DNA from: Chitinophagales bacterium
GTDB taxonomy: Bacteria; Bacteroidota; Bacteroidia; Chitinophagales; UBA2359
Direction of reading: 5' to 3'
Assembly (NCBI GenBank): GCA_016787295.1
Contig: JAEUUX010000051.1
Coordinates: forward strand, 1-64,000
DNA: 64,000 nucleotides
The position numbers and the translations under genes were made by a program. This document shows positions 1-9,379 of this stretch, one piece after another (positions within the stretch are counted from its first letter, which is position 1; every line of letters starts with the position of its first letter). The notes below the pieces were generated by a model that worked only from the letters and a program-made list of their open reading frames with translations, was not told the DNA's origin and did not search any database.

Positions 1-1
1 G

Positions 2-220
2 TCTGTGTTGGCATTGTTTCCGCACAACCCACAAGCCGACATCACCGAATTGTGTCACCTGCTCAACGAAGTCGATTGGCAAGAGTTGGGCTTTGTCTGC
101 GACGGACGCTATCTGTTTTCCCAAAAAAGTTTAGAAAACGCCCCTTTGCCTGATGTTTTTGAAAAGTTTTTGGCGAATATTGGCAATTTTAGTTTCAAAA
201 CCAAACAGTTATTTGACTAA
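2..220 (+). CDS. 3' end of an unrecognised gene (5' truncated by window)
   Basis: The frame is open back to the window edge and the first in-frame GTG is probably internal, so only the last 72 or so residues are visible. The tail contains a hydrophilic stretch with ELCHLLNEVDW and ends in KTKQLFD. I do not recognise the family and see no motif that fixes a function. About 145 bp separate it from dnaE on the same strand, with no clear terminator hairpin between. Confidence 0.55.
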   Translation, partial: SVLALFPHNPQADITELCHLLNEVDWQELGFVCDGRYLFSQKSLENAPLPDVFEKFLANIGNFSFKTKQLFD

Positions 221-364
221 TTTGTTGTTTAACTGTTTTAACGAAATTATTTTTCGGGAAGGTTTTTCTAAATAAAATGTATAGTTAAAAACAGAAAAAC
301 TCTCAAAATTCGAATTTCCGAAACTCATCATTCTCTCCCCAAAAAACAAAACACACATATAAAT

Positions 365-3300
365 ATGTCTAAATTCTCCCACCTCCACTGCCACACCCAG
401 TATTCACTGCTCGACGGAGCAGCCAATATCGGTGCTATGTTCAAAAAAGCTGCCCAAGACAATATGCCTGCTGTTGCCATTACCGACCATGGCAATATGT
501 TTGGCGTGTTTCAGTTTGTGGCAGAAGCAGGGAAACAAAACAATGCGGTCAAACCCATTGTTGGTTGCGAATTTTATGTGGTAGCTGACCGCCACAAACG
601 ACAATTTTCGGGAGGTGAAAAAGACAAACGCTACCACCAGCTATTCCTCGCCAAAAATCCTACAGGTTACAAAAATTTGGTCAAATTATGCTCGTTGGGT
701 TTCATGGAAGGACTCTACAGCAAATACCCACGCATAGACAAAGAACTCATTCTCCAATATCATGAAGGTCTCATCGCCACCAGTTGTTGCATCGGTGCGA
801 TGGTGCCACAAACCATTTTGCGCAAATCAGAAGCAGACGCACGCAAAGAATTTGAATGGTGGCTCAACCTCTTTGGCGACGACTACTACATAGAACTACA
901 ACGCCACAACTTGCGCGAACAAGAAATCATCAACCAAACTTTGATGAAATTCGCCAAAGAATACAACGTCAAAATGATAGCCACTAACGACTCGCACTAT
1001 GTCGACGAACCCGATTCCAACGCACACGATATTTTGTTGTGTGTCAATACAGGTGAGAAACAAAGTACGCCCAAAATGGACGACCTTTCGGACGAAGCTG
1101 TTTCGCAAAAAGGCAAACGTTTTGCGTTTCCCAACAACCAATTCTATTTTAAAACTACCCAAGAAATGTCGCAATTGTTCAGCGACGTTCCGCAAGCCAT
1201 AGACAATACCAACGAAATTGTAGACAAAGTAGAAAAATTACAACTTAAGCGCGATATTTTACTGCCCAATTTTGTCATTCCACCCACTTTTGTCGACCAA
1301 GACGACTATTTGCGCTACCTCACCTTCGAAGGCGCTAAACAGCGCTATGGCGATGCCTTAACTCCCGAAGTGGAAGAACGTATTAATTTTGAATTGTTTA
1401 CGGTCAAAACAATGGGATTTGCAGGTTACTTTCTTATCGTTGCCGACTTCATCAAAGCGGGACGCGATTTGGGTGTGTTTGTCGGTCCTGGACGCGGGTC
1501 AGCAGCGGGTTCTGCCGTAGCTTATTGTATTGGAATCACCAACATAGACCCCATTAAGTACAGTCTACTTTTTGAACGTTTCTTGAATCCCGACCGAAAA
1601 TCTATGCCCGATATTGATACGGATTTTGATGACGAAGGACGACAAAAAGTAATTGACTATGTTGTCCAAAAATATGGTAAGCAACAAGTGGCGCATATCG
1701 TCACATATGGCACGATGGCAGCCAAAATGAGCATCAAAGACGTTTCGCGCGTCCTTGACCTGCCACTTGCCGAAGCCAACAGTTTAGCGAAATTGGTGCC
1801 AGAGAAACCGGGTATTAAGTTACAGCGTGTTTTTCATGCATCCATATCGGGTGATGGTAGTTTGGCAGACAAAGAAAATTTAGGTGGTGATGATTTAGAA
1901 AACGTTAAAAAAATTCGCGAAATCTACCACGACCGAACCTCTTTTGCTTCACAAGTATTGCACGAAGCCGAAGTGTTGGAAGGTTCGGTGCGCGGCACGG
2001 GTATACATGCAGCAGGTATCATCATCGCCCCTACCGACCTTTCCGAAATCATTCCTGTTTATACCGCCAAAGATGTCGACTTGGTAATTACACAATTCGA
2101 AGGCAATGTTATCGAAGATGCAGGGGTTATCAAAATGGACTTTTTGGGGCTAAAAACGCTTACCATTTTGCGCGATGCTCTCTTGCTTATCAAACAAAAC
2201 CACAACATTGACATAGATATCGATGCTATTCCGTTGGACGACAAAAAAACGTATGAACTCTACCAGCGTGGCGAAACAAATGGTACGTTCCAGTTTGAAA
2301 GTGCAGGTATGCAAAAGTATCTGCGCGACCTCAAACCCGACTGTTTCGACGACCTTATCGCCATGAATGCCTTGTATCGTCCCGGCCCATTGGAGTATAT
2401 CCCCAACTATATCGCCCGAAAACACGGCACCGAAAAAGTGACTTATGACCTGCCCGAAATGGAGGAATACCTCAAAGACACCTACGGAATTTGTGTATAT
2501 CAGGAGCAGGTTATGTTGTTGTCCCAAAAATTAGCAGGCTTCTCCAAAGGCGATGCCGACGTATTGCGCAAAGCGATGGGTAAAAAACAAATTGCAGTTT
2601 TGAACAAAATGAAGGTGCAATTTATGGAAGGTGCCACATCTAAAGGTCTTGATGCCTCCAAATTGGAGAAAGTTTGGACTGACTGGGAGGCTTTTGCCTC
2701 GTATGCGTTCAACAAATCACACTCTACCTGCTATGCCTTTGTCGCTTTCCAAACCGCTTACCTCAAAGCCCACTATCCCGCCGAATATATGGCAGCCGTG
2801 TTGTCGAACAATCAAGGCAACCTCGAAAAAATTACTTTCTTTATGGAGGAAGCTCGCCGCATGGGTATTCCTGTACTTGGTCCTGATATCAACGAAAGTA
2901 ATGTCAAATTTTCGGTCAATAAAAAGGGCGAAATCCGCTATGCTTTGTCTGCTATCAAAGGTGTGGGCGAGGCAGCCGTAGAAGAACTGATTAGAGAACG
3001 CCAAGAAAAAGGACTCTACAAAAGCCTTTTTGACCTCACCAAACGCAGTAACTTGCGGGCTATCAACAAGCGCGTCCTCGAAAGTCTTGCTAAAGCAGGC
3101 GCTTTTGATGGTTTTGATAATATACATCGCGCCCAATACTTCTATGAATATCGCGGCGAACCCAATGTGCTGGAAAAAGCTCTCAAATTTGGCAACCAAT
3201 ATCAATCCACCAAAGCCGATGTAGGTATGTCGCTGTTTGGCGGCGGAGGTAGTGATATGGTTGTTACCGAACCCGAAATCCCGCGTTGCGAACAATGGTC

Positions 3301-3934
3301 GTTGCTCGAAAAACTCAATGCCGAACGCGAAATGATTGGTATCTACCTAACAGGACACCCACTCGACGAATACCGCTCAGAAGTAGAAAGTTATTGTAAT
3401 TGTACCATCGACAAACTGCCACAGTTCAGAAATAAAGAATTTACGATGGCGGGTATGGTCGTCAAAACAGACATCAAAACAGCTAAAAATGGCAATCAAT
3501 TTGGTATTATCACCTTAGAAGACTTCGAAAATACCAAAGAAATTACGCTTTTCGGCAACGATTTTGCGCAATACAATGCTTTTTTCCAAGTTGGTAGTTT
3601 TGTGCATATTCGAGCGCGCTATTTGCCCAATTATCGCGGCGATGATTTTGATATTAAGATACAAGAAGTCAACTTGTTGGCAGAACTCAAGGAGCGAACC
3701 CGCCGAGCCGTTTTGACTACCGAACTATCTACCGTAACCGAAGAATGGGTGAAAAACTTGGAACGAATCTGTCTCAAAAATCCCGGAAAAGTCATATTGA
3801 CTGTGATGGTTAATGACCCCAAAAACAAATACAATGTAGCCCTGACTTCGCGCGCCATCAAAATCAGCAATGACGTAAATATGTACAAACAATTGCGAAA
3901 CATGGGAACAGAACTGAAATTGGTGCAAAGGTAG
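365..3934 (+). CDS. dnaE: DNA polymerase III alpha subunit
   Basis: Replicative DNA polymerase, catalytic subunit of the holoenzyme (family C). It begins with a PHP domain (HCHTQYSLLDG near residue 8; TDHGNMFG near 45). The polymerase core contains GRGSAAGSAVAY and the palm motif MPDIDTDF, whose Asp416 and Asp418 are the expected metal ligands; KMDFLGLKTL near residue 590 supplies the third acidic position. Helix-hairpin-helix segments follow (AIKGVGEAAVEEL), and an OB-fold lies at about 1025-1100 (FTMAGMVVKTD, then ITLFG). The 1189-residue length suits the DnaE1 type, and there is no inserted DEDD exonuclease as in PolC. The start gives the standard N-terminus directly before the PHP domain. 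It has no close downstream operon partner; the next gene starts about 150 bp later. Confidence 0.97.
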   Translation: MSKFSHLHCHTQYSLLDGAANIGAMFKKAAQDNMPAVAITDHGNMFGVFQFVAEAGKQNNAVKPIVGCEFYVVADRHKRQFSGGEKDKRYHQLFLAKNPTGYKNLVKLCSLGFMEGLYSKYPRIDKELILQYHEGLIATSCCIGAMVPQTILRKSEADARKEFEWWLNLFGDDYYIELQRHNLREQEIINQTLMKFAKEYNVKMIATNDSHYVDEPDSNAHDILLCVNTGEKQSTPKMDDLSDEAVSQKGKRFAFPNNQFYFKTTQEMSQLFSDVPQAIDNTNEIVDKVEKLQLKRDILLPNFVIPPTFVDQDDYLRYLTFEGAKQRYGDALTPEVEERINFELFTVKTMGFAGYFLIVADFIKAGRDLGVFVGPGRGSAAGSAVAYCIGITNIDPIKYSLLFERFLNPDRKSMPDIDTDFDDEGRQKVIDYVVQKYGKQQVAHIVTYGTMAAKMSIKDVSRVLDLPLAEANSLAKLVPEKPGIKLQRVFHASISGDGSLADKENLGGDDLENVKKIREIYHDRTSFASQVLHEAEVLEGSVRGTGIHAAGIIIAPTDLSEIIPVYTAKDVDLVITQFEGNVIEDAGVIKMDFLGLKTLTILRDALLLIKQNHNIDIDIDAIPLDDKKTYELYQRGETNGTFQFESAGMQKYLRDLKPDCFDDLIAMNALYRPGPLEYIPNYIARKHGTEKVTYDLPEMEEYLKDTYGICVYQEQVMLLSQKLAGFSKGDADVLRKAMGKKQIAVLNKMKVQFMEGATSKGLDASKLEKVWTDWEAFASYAFNKSHSTCYAFVAFQTAYLKAHYPAEYMAAVLSNNQGNLEKITFFMEEARRMGIPVLGPDINESNVKFSVNKKGEIRYALSAIKGVGEAAVEELIRERQEKGLYKSLFDLTKRSNLRAINKRVLESLAKAGAFDGFDNIHRAQYFYEYRGEPNVLEKALKFGNQYQSTKADVGMSLFGGGGSDMVVTEPEIPRCEQWSLLEKLNAEREMIGIYLTGHPLDEYRSEVESYCNCTIDKLPQFRNKEFTMAGMVVKTDIKTAKNGNQFGIITLEDFENTKEITLFGNDFAQYNAFFQVGSFVHIRARYLPNYRGDDFDIKIQEVNLLAELKERTRRAVLTTELSTVTEEWVKNLERICLKNPGKVILTVMVNDPKNKYNVALTSRAIKISNDVNMYKQLRNMGTELKLVQR

Positions 3935-4081
3935 TTTGCCTTGTCATAAATGGCTGGTTATCAGGCACTTATGAAACTAATTACCATAATTTAGTTGCTT
4001 GTTTAACAATGGTGTTTCTAACCATTTTTGTATCCCAATATCCCAACTGCAAATTTTCATATTCAGAAAAAAACACACAAG

Positions 4082-5305
4082 ATGCTTTGTACGCTTTATT
4101 CCAACAAAATTGGTTTTGACCAAGTACTTGCCACTGTACGGCGAAGTTTACCAACTGCTCAAATTGCCATCGACCAAGAAGACGATTTTACTATAGCTTA
4201 TATTTTGCTCAAAGGTGGCTTTTTTAGCAGCGACAAAACCCTGAAAATAGTGTATAGAGAACGTTATGAGCCTTCCTATTTTTTGCCCGATGAAGATGAC
4301 AGTTCCTTGACTGTCAATCTCAAAGGTTTGTATGGCTATGTCAATAGTTTACCCACCCAAAACGAACGCATAAAGACATTGTTCCTACAAAAAATTGCTA
4401 CCCTGAATAGTGAATTTTCTATCGTTCCTGAAACAGGCACTATCAAAGAATTGCCACAACTAATTAGGACTTTAGCCCAAGAATTTGATGCCATTTTGTT
4501 TGTACAACCCAACACCTTGATTGGCAAAGCAGCAGGGCAGCATTTTTTGGACAAAGACCTCAACTTGTTGCTCGACCAAAACGGACGCAGCGAAGTAGAA
4601 TACTTATCTGTACAAATCCAAAACACTTTTTTTGACCCCGACCCATCAACACTCAACGATGACCAAACGCAACGCAAAACCCAAAGCGAACAACTGTTGC
4701 AACAATACCACATCAAAATCAACCCACATTTGCCGCCTATATATTCCGAACGCATGACCATCATTCGTTCGCCACAAGTCATTGCTGAAAGAATCACAGC
4801 TTTGGCAATCACTAATTTGGTGGCGTTTGACAACCTAAACGAGCAAGAAGCCTTGCAATTGGCACAAGAATATGGTTTGTATGACCTACTTACACCGAAA
4901 GAAAAAGCCTTTTTAGCTAATCCCACCTCCGACCAAAAAATGTTTGAAACATGGAAAGTAGAAGGTATTTGGACTTTGCTATGGGCAATCAACAAAGTAG
5001 AAGACTTGCCTTTTCCCAACGAATTAGCCGACCTTAGCGGCATTGCTTCCGATAATTATCCTATAGTATATGGCAAAAACCCGCGCCATTTCATTGCTTC
5101 TGTCACCACAACACGCCCCAAATCTGCTATTTTATCCGCCAACGACTTGTATTATCGCCTCAATTGGGCGTGTACCGATGCCCGAACCCACCAACAAGAT
5201 ATGACCATTGTGAACGCAAGTGTGGTATATGAAAGACATTATGCACTCAATTGGTTGATTAATTATCAAGGACAGGACTGGGACGAGGTGAGTTGCGATA
5301 CATAG
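4082..5305 (+). CDS. DUF4272 domain protein
   Basis: The C-terminal half matches the DUF4272 pattern as I know it: an Arg-rich start (RSPQVIAERITALA), a helical middle with EQEALQLAQEYGLYDLLTPKEKAFL, then the signature W-x-EG-x-W-LLWA (WKVEGIWTLLWAINKVEDLPFP). The N-terminal ~200 residues are unassigned and look like a separate alpha/beta domain. I chose the ATG before LCTLYSNK; an upstream in-frame ATG at 4028 would add 18 residues of low-complexity character. No signal peptide is visible, so it is probably cytoplasmic. The function of DUF4272 is unknown to me. A small conserved gene follows after 46 bp and may be co-transcribed. Confidence 0.75.
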   Translation: MLCTLYSNKIGFDQVLATVRRSLPTAQIAIDQEDDFTIAYILLKGGFFSSDKTLKIVYRERYEPSYFLPDEDDSSLTVNLKGLYGYVNSLPTQNERIKTLFLQKIATLNSEFSIVPETGTIKELPQLIRTLAQEFDAILFVQPNTLIGKAAGQHFLDKDLNLLLDQNGRSEVEYLSVQIQNTFFDPDPSTLNDDQTQRKTQSEQLLQQYHIKINPHLPPIYSERMTIIRSPQVIAERITALAITNLVAFDNLNEQEALQLAQEYGLYDLLTPKEKAFLANPTSDQKMFETWKVEGIWTLLWAINKVEDLPFPNELADLSGIASDNYPIVYGKNPRHFIASVTTTRPKSAILSANDLYYRLNWACTDARTHQQDMTIVNASVVYERHYALNWLINYQGQDWDEVSCDT

Positions 5306-5351
5306 ATAATCATAATTTTTCTGAAACTTTAGAAACCCAATATTCTATAAA

Positions 5352-5966
5352 ATGTCATTATTGCGCGAATTATTTGGTCCCAGTAAAGCCGAGATTTGGC
5401 AAACATTAAGCGAAAAAATAGCCGCCGACTTTAAAGACGGTGGCTGGTTTGGTACTGATAAAGTGGTGGCAAAACACCGCCAATGGACTATCACTTTAGA
5501 CACCTATAAAGAGGGCAAACGCCACTATACACGCCTACGAGCGCCCTACATCAACCGCGATGGTTTTCGTTTTCGTCTATACCGAAGCAATTTTTTTAAT
5601 GATATGGGCAAAAAAATGGGCTTGGAAGGCGATGTCGAAATTGGTATTCCCGATTTTGACTACGATTTTATTATACAAGGCAACGACCACTACAAATTGT
5701 GGAAACTGTTTGCTAACGAGCGAGTCCGCTATCTGATAGAAGGACAACCCGCAATTAACCTACAAATTGTTCCGGCTAATCACTGGTTTTGGGACGATGA
5801 TTATCCCGAAAACGTGGACATGATAGAGTTTAAGGTGCAAGGTACTATAACAGATATGCGCCAATTGGAAAAACTGTTCAATCTTTTTGCTGAACTATTA
5901 GACCATCTATGCACCATCGGCGCTGCGTATGAAGACGACCCGACACTGAAAAACTATTATCTATAG
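5352..5966 (+). CDS. Conserved hypothetical protein, DUF3137-like character
   Basis: A 204-residue soluble protein with no signal peptide. It opens with MSLLRELFGPSKAEIWQTL, then has a Gly/Trp-rich strand region (GGWFGTDKV) and a repeated 'measure' style segment (TRLRAPYINRDGFRFRLYR). It ends in a helix, LEKLFNLFAELLDHLCTIG. The overall look recalls a Bacteroidota family of ~200-residue proteins resembling DUF3137, but I cannot name a function. It sits 46 bp after the DUF4272 gene on the same strand, which suggests a shared transcript. Confidence 0.6.
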   Translation: MSLLRELFGPSKAEIWQTLSEKIAADFKDGGWFGTDKVVAKHRQWTITLDTYKEGKRHYTRLRAPYINRDGFRFRLYRSNFFNDMGKKMGLEGDVEIGIPDFDYDFIIQGNDHYKLWKLFANERVRYLIEGQPAINLQIVPANHWFWDDDYPENVDMIEFKVQGTITDMRQLEKLFNLFAELLDHLCTIGAAYEDDPTLKNYYL

Positions 5967-6031
5967 CACCACGACAGCCCAAAACAATACAACACTTTAA
6001 AACGAACATAGTTTATTACATTTTTTCTTTG

Positions 6032-6039
6032 TACCTTTG
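6032..6039 (+). promoter_or_regulatory. Promoter -7 element upstream of cysD
   Basis: TACCTTTG matches the Bacteroidota -7 consensus TAnnTTTG. It lies 52 bp before the chosen cysD start. The -33 TTTG box is not clear. Confidence 0.5.
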
Positions 6040-6091
6040 CCCCAATTTTTGACCAAAGCTATATAGCTTATAACCAGTGCCTTCCCTAAAT

Positions 6092-6997
6092 ATGATTTCT
6101 TACAACGTAACCCACCTCAAAGAATTAGAAGCAGAAAGCATCTATGTCATCCGTGAAGTGGCAGCGCAGTTTGAGCGCCCCGTCCTACTTTTTTCAGGTG
6201 GGAAAGACTCTATCACCATGCTCCATTTGGCAAGAAAAGCATTTTTTCCTGCCTCATTGCCTTTCCCTATCTTGCATATAGATACAGGACACAATTTTCC
6301 TGAAACTATCGCTTATCGTGACGAAATGGTCGAGCGTTTAGGCATAAAATTATTGGTTGGATATGTTCAGGACTCTATCGATAAGGGAACTGCCATCGAA
6401 GAAAAAGGACCCGAAGCCAGCCGAATCCGTTTACAAACCGTCACATTGCTCGAAATGTTGGAAAGCTACAAGTTCGATGCTGCTTTGGGTGGCGCTCGAC
6501 GTGACGAAGAAAAAGCCAGAGCCAAAGAGCGCTTTTTTTCTCATCGCGACGACTTTGGGCAATGGGATCCCAAAAACCAACGCCCCGAATTGTGGAATCT
6601 GTTCAACGGACGCAAGCATCAAGGCGAACATTTTCGTGTATTTCCTTTAAGCAATTGGACAGAAATGGACATTTGGCAATATATCATGCACGAAAAAATA
6701 GATATACCTTCGCTTTATTTCAGCCACCAACGCCCTTGTATTGACCGCGATGGTATTCTTTTGGCAGAATGCCCTTTCTTACAGTTGCGCGAAACCGAAA
6801 AATACGAAACCTACACTGTTCGCTTCCGTACCATCGGCGACATGACCTCTACCGGTGCCACCCTTTCAGATGCTTCCACTTTGGAACAAATCATCGAAGA
6901 AGTTGCCTCGGCACGTGTGACCGAACGCGGCGGGCGCGCCGATGACCGTCGTTCGGAAGCCTCTATGGAAGAACGAAAAAAAGAAGGATATTTCTAA
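6092..6997 (+). CDS. cysD: Sulfate adenylyltransferase small subunit
   Basis: CysD carries the adenylyl-transfer active site of ATP sulfurylase, making APS from sulfate and ATP. It has the PP-loop SGGKDSITMLHLARKAF near residue 35, the region GGARRDEEKARAKER, and the typical end RRSEASMEERKKEGYF. I chose the ATG that gives MISYNVTHLKELEAES, the usual CysD N-terminus; a GTG 15 bp upstream is possible but adds residues not seen in the family. At 301 residues it is full length. CysD normally works with the GTPase CysN, and the two genes are nearly always adjacent. Here the next gene is an unrelated amidohydrolase, and no cysN, cysC or cysH is present in the window. Confidence 0.95.
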   Translation: MISYNVTHLKELEAESIYVIREVAAQFERPVLLFSGGKDSITMLHLARKAFFPASLPFPILHIDTGHNFPETIAYRDEMVERLGIKLLVGYVQDSIDKGTAIEEKGPEASRIRLQTVTLLEMLESYKFDAALGGARRDEEKARAKERFFSHRDDFGQWDPKNQRPELWNLFNGRKHQGEHFRVFPLSNWTEMDIWQYIMHEKIDIPSLYFSHQRPCIDRDGILLAECPFLQLRETEKYETYTVRFRTIGDMTSTGATLSDASTLEQIIEEVASARVTERGGRADDRRSEASMEERKKEGYF

Positions 6998-7043
6998 CTG
7001 TTGTTATTCTATATCACCATCGTCCAATACCCAAAATACCACC

Positions 7044-8360
7044 ATGAAACAATTAGTAGCCATCTTTTTATGGAGCATAGCCTGCACAACATGGGCGCAA
7101 AAACCTACTGTTCCCACACCCGCAACCGCCCAAACACAAGCCATCGCCATCACCAACGCCACAATACACATCGGTGACGGTACGGTATTGGAACAAGCCA
7201 ACATCGTGTTTGAACAAGGCAAAATTACCCAAATAGGCAAAAATATAAACTTGCCGCCCAACGCACAAACCATCGATGCACGAGGCAAGCAAGTTTACCC
7301 CGGCTTTATTGCAGTCAACTCTACCATCGGTTTAACCGAAATTGGCGCTATCCGAGCCACTAACGACCGAAACGAAGTGGGCGAACTGAATCCCAATGTC
7401 CGTTCTATCATTGCCTATAACACCGATTCGCATGTCATTCCAACCTTGCGGTCTAATGGTTTGTTGTTGGCACAAGTCGTACCACAAGGCGATGCCCTCA
7501 TCACTGGCACCTCATCTGTTGTGCAGTTAGACGCTTGGCGCTGGGAAGATGCTGCCTACAAAACCGATGATGCTATCTACATGAATTGGTCGCGTATGTA
7601 CAAAACCGAAGGCTGGGATTCGCCCGAAGGTCCCCGAACAGTTCAAAACGAGGAATACAACCAACACTTGGCACAGGTGAAAGACCTATTTGACCAAGCC
7701 AAAGCCTATTGTAACGAAAATCAGCACAACCCACAGAACAACAAGTTAGCGGCAATGTGTGGATTATTTGATGGTAGCAAAAAATTGTATATTCGTTGCA
7801 ACTATTCACGCGAAATTATAGATGCAGTAACTTTTGCACAACAATATGGTGTAAAAATGGTATTAGTAGGTGGCGATGATGCATGGAAAGTGACTGATTT
7901 ATTACGAACCCACAATGTCTCTGTCGTTATCAATCGCACCCACAATCTGCCAAACCGTACTGACGAAGACGTAGATATAAGTTTCAAATTGCCCAAATTG
8001 TTGCAAGATGCGGGTGTTGGCTTCTGTCTCACAAGCGGGTCGGGCTGGGACGCTTTTTGGGACGTGCGAAACTTGCCTTTTGAGGCAGGTACAGCCGCTG
8101 CGTATGGTCTAACCAAAGAACAAGCATTGTCTAGCATTACCCTCAATGCTGCCAAAGTATTAGGTATTGATGCTACTGTAGGCTCACTTGCAGTCGGAAA
8201 AGATGCCAATATCCTCGTTTCCACAGGTGACATATTGGATATGCGCACTTCCAAAGTAGAAAAAGCTTTTATTCAAGGGCGTGAAATTGATTTGGATAAC
8301 AAACAAAAAGCCTTATACCGCAAATTTGCCGCTAAATATGGTATTGAGGTTAAAGAATAA
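7044..8360 (+). CDS. Secreted amidohydrolase-superfamily protein lacking the HxH motif
   Basis: A signal peptide (MKQLVAIFLWSIACTTWA, then QK) precedes an amidohydrolase fold. The N-terminal beta-sandwich (ITNATIHIGDGTVLEQANIV) is present, as is the C-terminal return to it (LSSITLNAAKVLGID, VGSLAVGKDANILVSTGD). At the position where active enzymes have PGFIDxHxH, this protein reads PGFIAVNSTIGLTEIGA, so the first two metal-binding histidines are missing. The conserved stretch LNPNVRS followed by YNTDSH and TLRSNG is one I associate with a Bacteroidota subgroup. I started at the ATG giving the signal peptide; the open frame upstream overlaps cysD. Catalysis is doubtful or uses other ligands; a structural or binding role is possible. 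Confidence 0.8.
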   Translation: MKQLVAIFLWSIACTTWAQKPTVPTPATAQTQAIAITNATIHIGDGTVLEQANIVFEQGKITQIGKNINLPPNAQTIDARGKQVYPGFIAVNSTIGLTEIGAIRATNDRNEVGELNPNVRSIIAYNTDSHVIPTLRSNGLLLAQVVPQGDALITGTSSVVQLDAWRWEDAAYKTDDAIYMNWSRMYKTEGWDSPEGPRTVQNEEYNQHLAQVKDLFDQAKAYCNENQHNPQNNKLAAMCGLFDGSKKLYIRCNYSREIIDAVTFAQQYGVKMVLVGGDDAWKVTDLLRTHNVSVVINRTHNLPNRTDEDVDISFKLPKLLQDAGVGFCLTSGSGWDAFWDVRNLPFEAGTAAAYGLTKEQALSSITLNAAKVLGIDATVGSLAVGKDANILVSTGDILDMRTSKVEKAFIQGREIDLDNKQKALYRKFAAKYGIEVKE

Positions 8361-8383
8361 AATTTGCTTCATTTTTTTAACTA

Positions 8384-8428
8384 AAAAATAGCTATATAGG
8401 TCACAAATAGGCTTATATAGCTATTTTT
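8384..8428 (+). terminator. Hairpin terminator after the amidohydrolase gene
   Basis: A 15-bp A/T-rich perfect stem (AAAAATAGCTATATA against TATATAGCTATTTTT) with a 15-nt loop, ending in a T run. It starts about 24 bp after the stop codon. Confidence 0.75.
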
Positions 8429-8510
8429 CTCAAAAAAATACCCATTATGAGCTAATCCTGCTTTTCGAATAACAAAAAATAATGCAAGAAATAATTTTTT
8501 ATAGCTTTTG

Positions 8511-8543
8511 TTTGCAATTTTGTTGCAAAAAGCCGTAACTTTG
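8511..8543 (+). promoter_or_regulatory. Promoter for the merC-like operon
   Basis: TTTG at 8511-8514 and TAACTTTG at 8536-8543 are separated by 21 bp, matching the Bacteroidota -33/-7 arrangement. The -7 box lies 27 bp before the MerC-like start. Confidence 0.65.
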
Positions 8544-8570
8544 TGGCAAAAATACAGGTTTTTATTAGCG

Positions 8571-8966
8571 ATGAAAAAAAATGTTTCGCACTTTGTTCAA
8601 AATTCTTTGCGGTGGTTAGGTATTAGTGCCTCATTGTTGTGCGCGGTTCATTGTGCTGCCATGCCCATTATGTTTATGGTGGTAGCCACGCACCAAGTAC
8701 AGCACCAACACAGTAATCCTTGGTTAGAAGCAGGAGTTTTATTATTTTCTTTTTTAGTGGCTGTACCTATAGTATACAACAACTATAGACAGCACAAACA
8801 CCCTTTGCCTTTGAGTTTGTTAGTATTGGGATTGGTGTCGATGGCAGTTGCATTATTTTTTGATGCACATTGGTTGTCTGCTGTGGGTGGTTTGTTATTG
8901 GCAGTGGCACAATTATTGAATTGGCATTTTTATCGCAAAGTCAAAATTTGTTGCACCCATGCTTAG
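8571..8966 (+). CDS. MerC-family small membrane protein
   Basis: A 131-residue protein with four predicted membrane segments. The N-terminal motif SLLCAVHCAAMPIM matches the Cys-containing first helix of MerC-type mercury and metal transporters, and a Cys pair (KICCTHA) closes the C-terminus. The start is the ATG giving MKKNVSHFVQ, just downstream of a good -33/-7 promoter; an upstream in-frame start would lie inside that promoter. There is no merR, merA or merT nearby, so a dedicated mercury operon is unlikely. MerC-domain proteins of this sort are often stand-alone in Bacteroidota. The stop overlaps the next gene by 8 bp, so the two are translationally coupled. Confidence 0.8.
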   Translation: MKKNVSHFVQNSLRWLGISASLLCAVHCAAMPIMFMVVATHQVQHQHSNPWLEAGVLLFSFLVAVPIVYNNYRQHKHPLPLSLLVLGLVSMAVALFFDAHWLSAVGGLLLAVAQLLNWHFYRKVKICCTHA

Positions 8967-9366
8967 AAAAGATGGACTTACCATAATTCTTTTTGGCATA
9001 TTGGCAAGTTTTTTTGCTATATCCTCTTGCTATGCACCGCTTTGTGAAGTCTACCTACAAGCCTACAACGCCCAAGATAAAGCCATCGAGGATAGAAGTA
9101 GCATTAAATTTTATTGTCTGACTCCCAAAGAATTCGTAGCTCGCAATGGAATGGCTTGCAGCGATATGAACCAATTAGACACCTGCTCACCCAAACCACT
9201 TTTGGCAAATTTAAGAAGATATCGAGCAGGCAAAAATGAAATTCCGCCCAACGAATACCACCTTTTTGCGGTTCGCTATCGTGGCGATACACCCCAAATT
9301 GTAGGCTACCGCTATACAACTATCCAACACTCGGGTGATACCGTTAAAATTCGTTGCCATTTTTAA
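8959..9366 (+). CDS. Small secreted or membrane-anchored hypothetical protein
   Basis: 135 residues with a hydrophobic N-terminus (LTIILFGILASFFAISSC) that could be a signal peptide with a lipobox-like SSC, or an anchor. The remainder is polar, contains several Cys residues (PLCEV, FYCLT, MACSD, DTCS, IRCHF) and no motif I recognise. Its first codons overlap the end of the MerC-like gene by 8 bp and a methyltransferase gene follows 13 bp after its stop, so the three probably form an operon from the promoter at 8511-8543. Confidence 0.6.
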   Translation: MLRKDGLTIILFGILASFFAISSCYAPLCEVYLQAYNAQDKAIEDRSSIKFYCLTPKEFVARNGMACSDMNQLDTCSPKPLLANLRRYRAGKNEIPPNEYHLFAVRYRGDTPQIVGYRYTTIQHSGDTVKIRCHF

Positions 9367-9379
9367 TCCAAAAAATATA

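Noticed and set aside
2717-3295. 192-codon minus-strand open frame within dnaE
   Set aside because: It lies wholly inside the coding sequence of a conserved polymerase, with low-complexity shadow composition.
4336-5043. 235-codon minus-strand open frame opposite the DUF4272 gene
   Set aside because: The product is Ser/Cys-rich shadow sequence; the plus-strand frame matches a known domain.
6077-6091. GTG start for cysD five codons upstream
   Set aside because: The family N-terminus begins at the later ATG (MISYNVTHLKELEAES).
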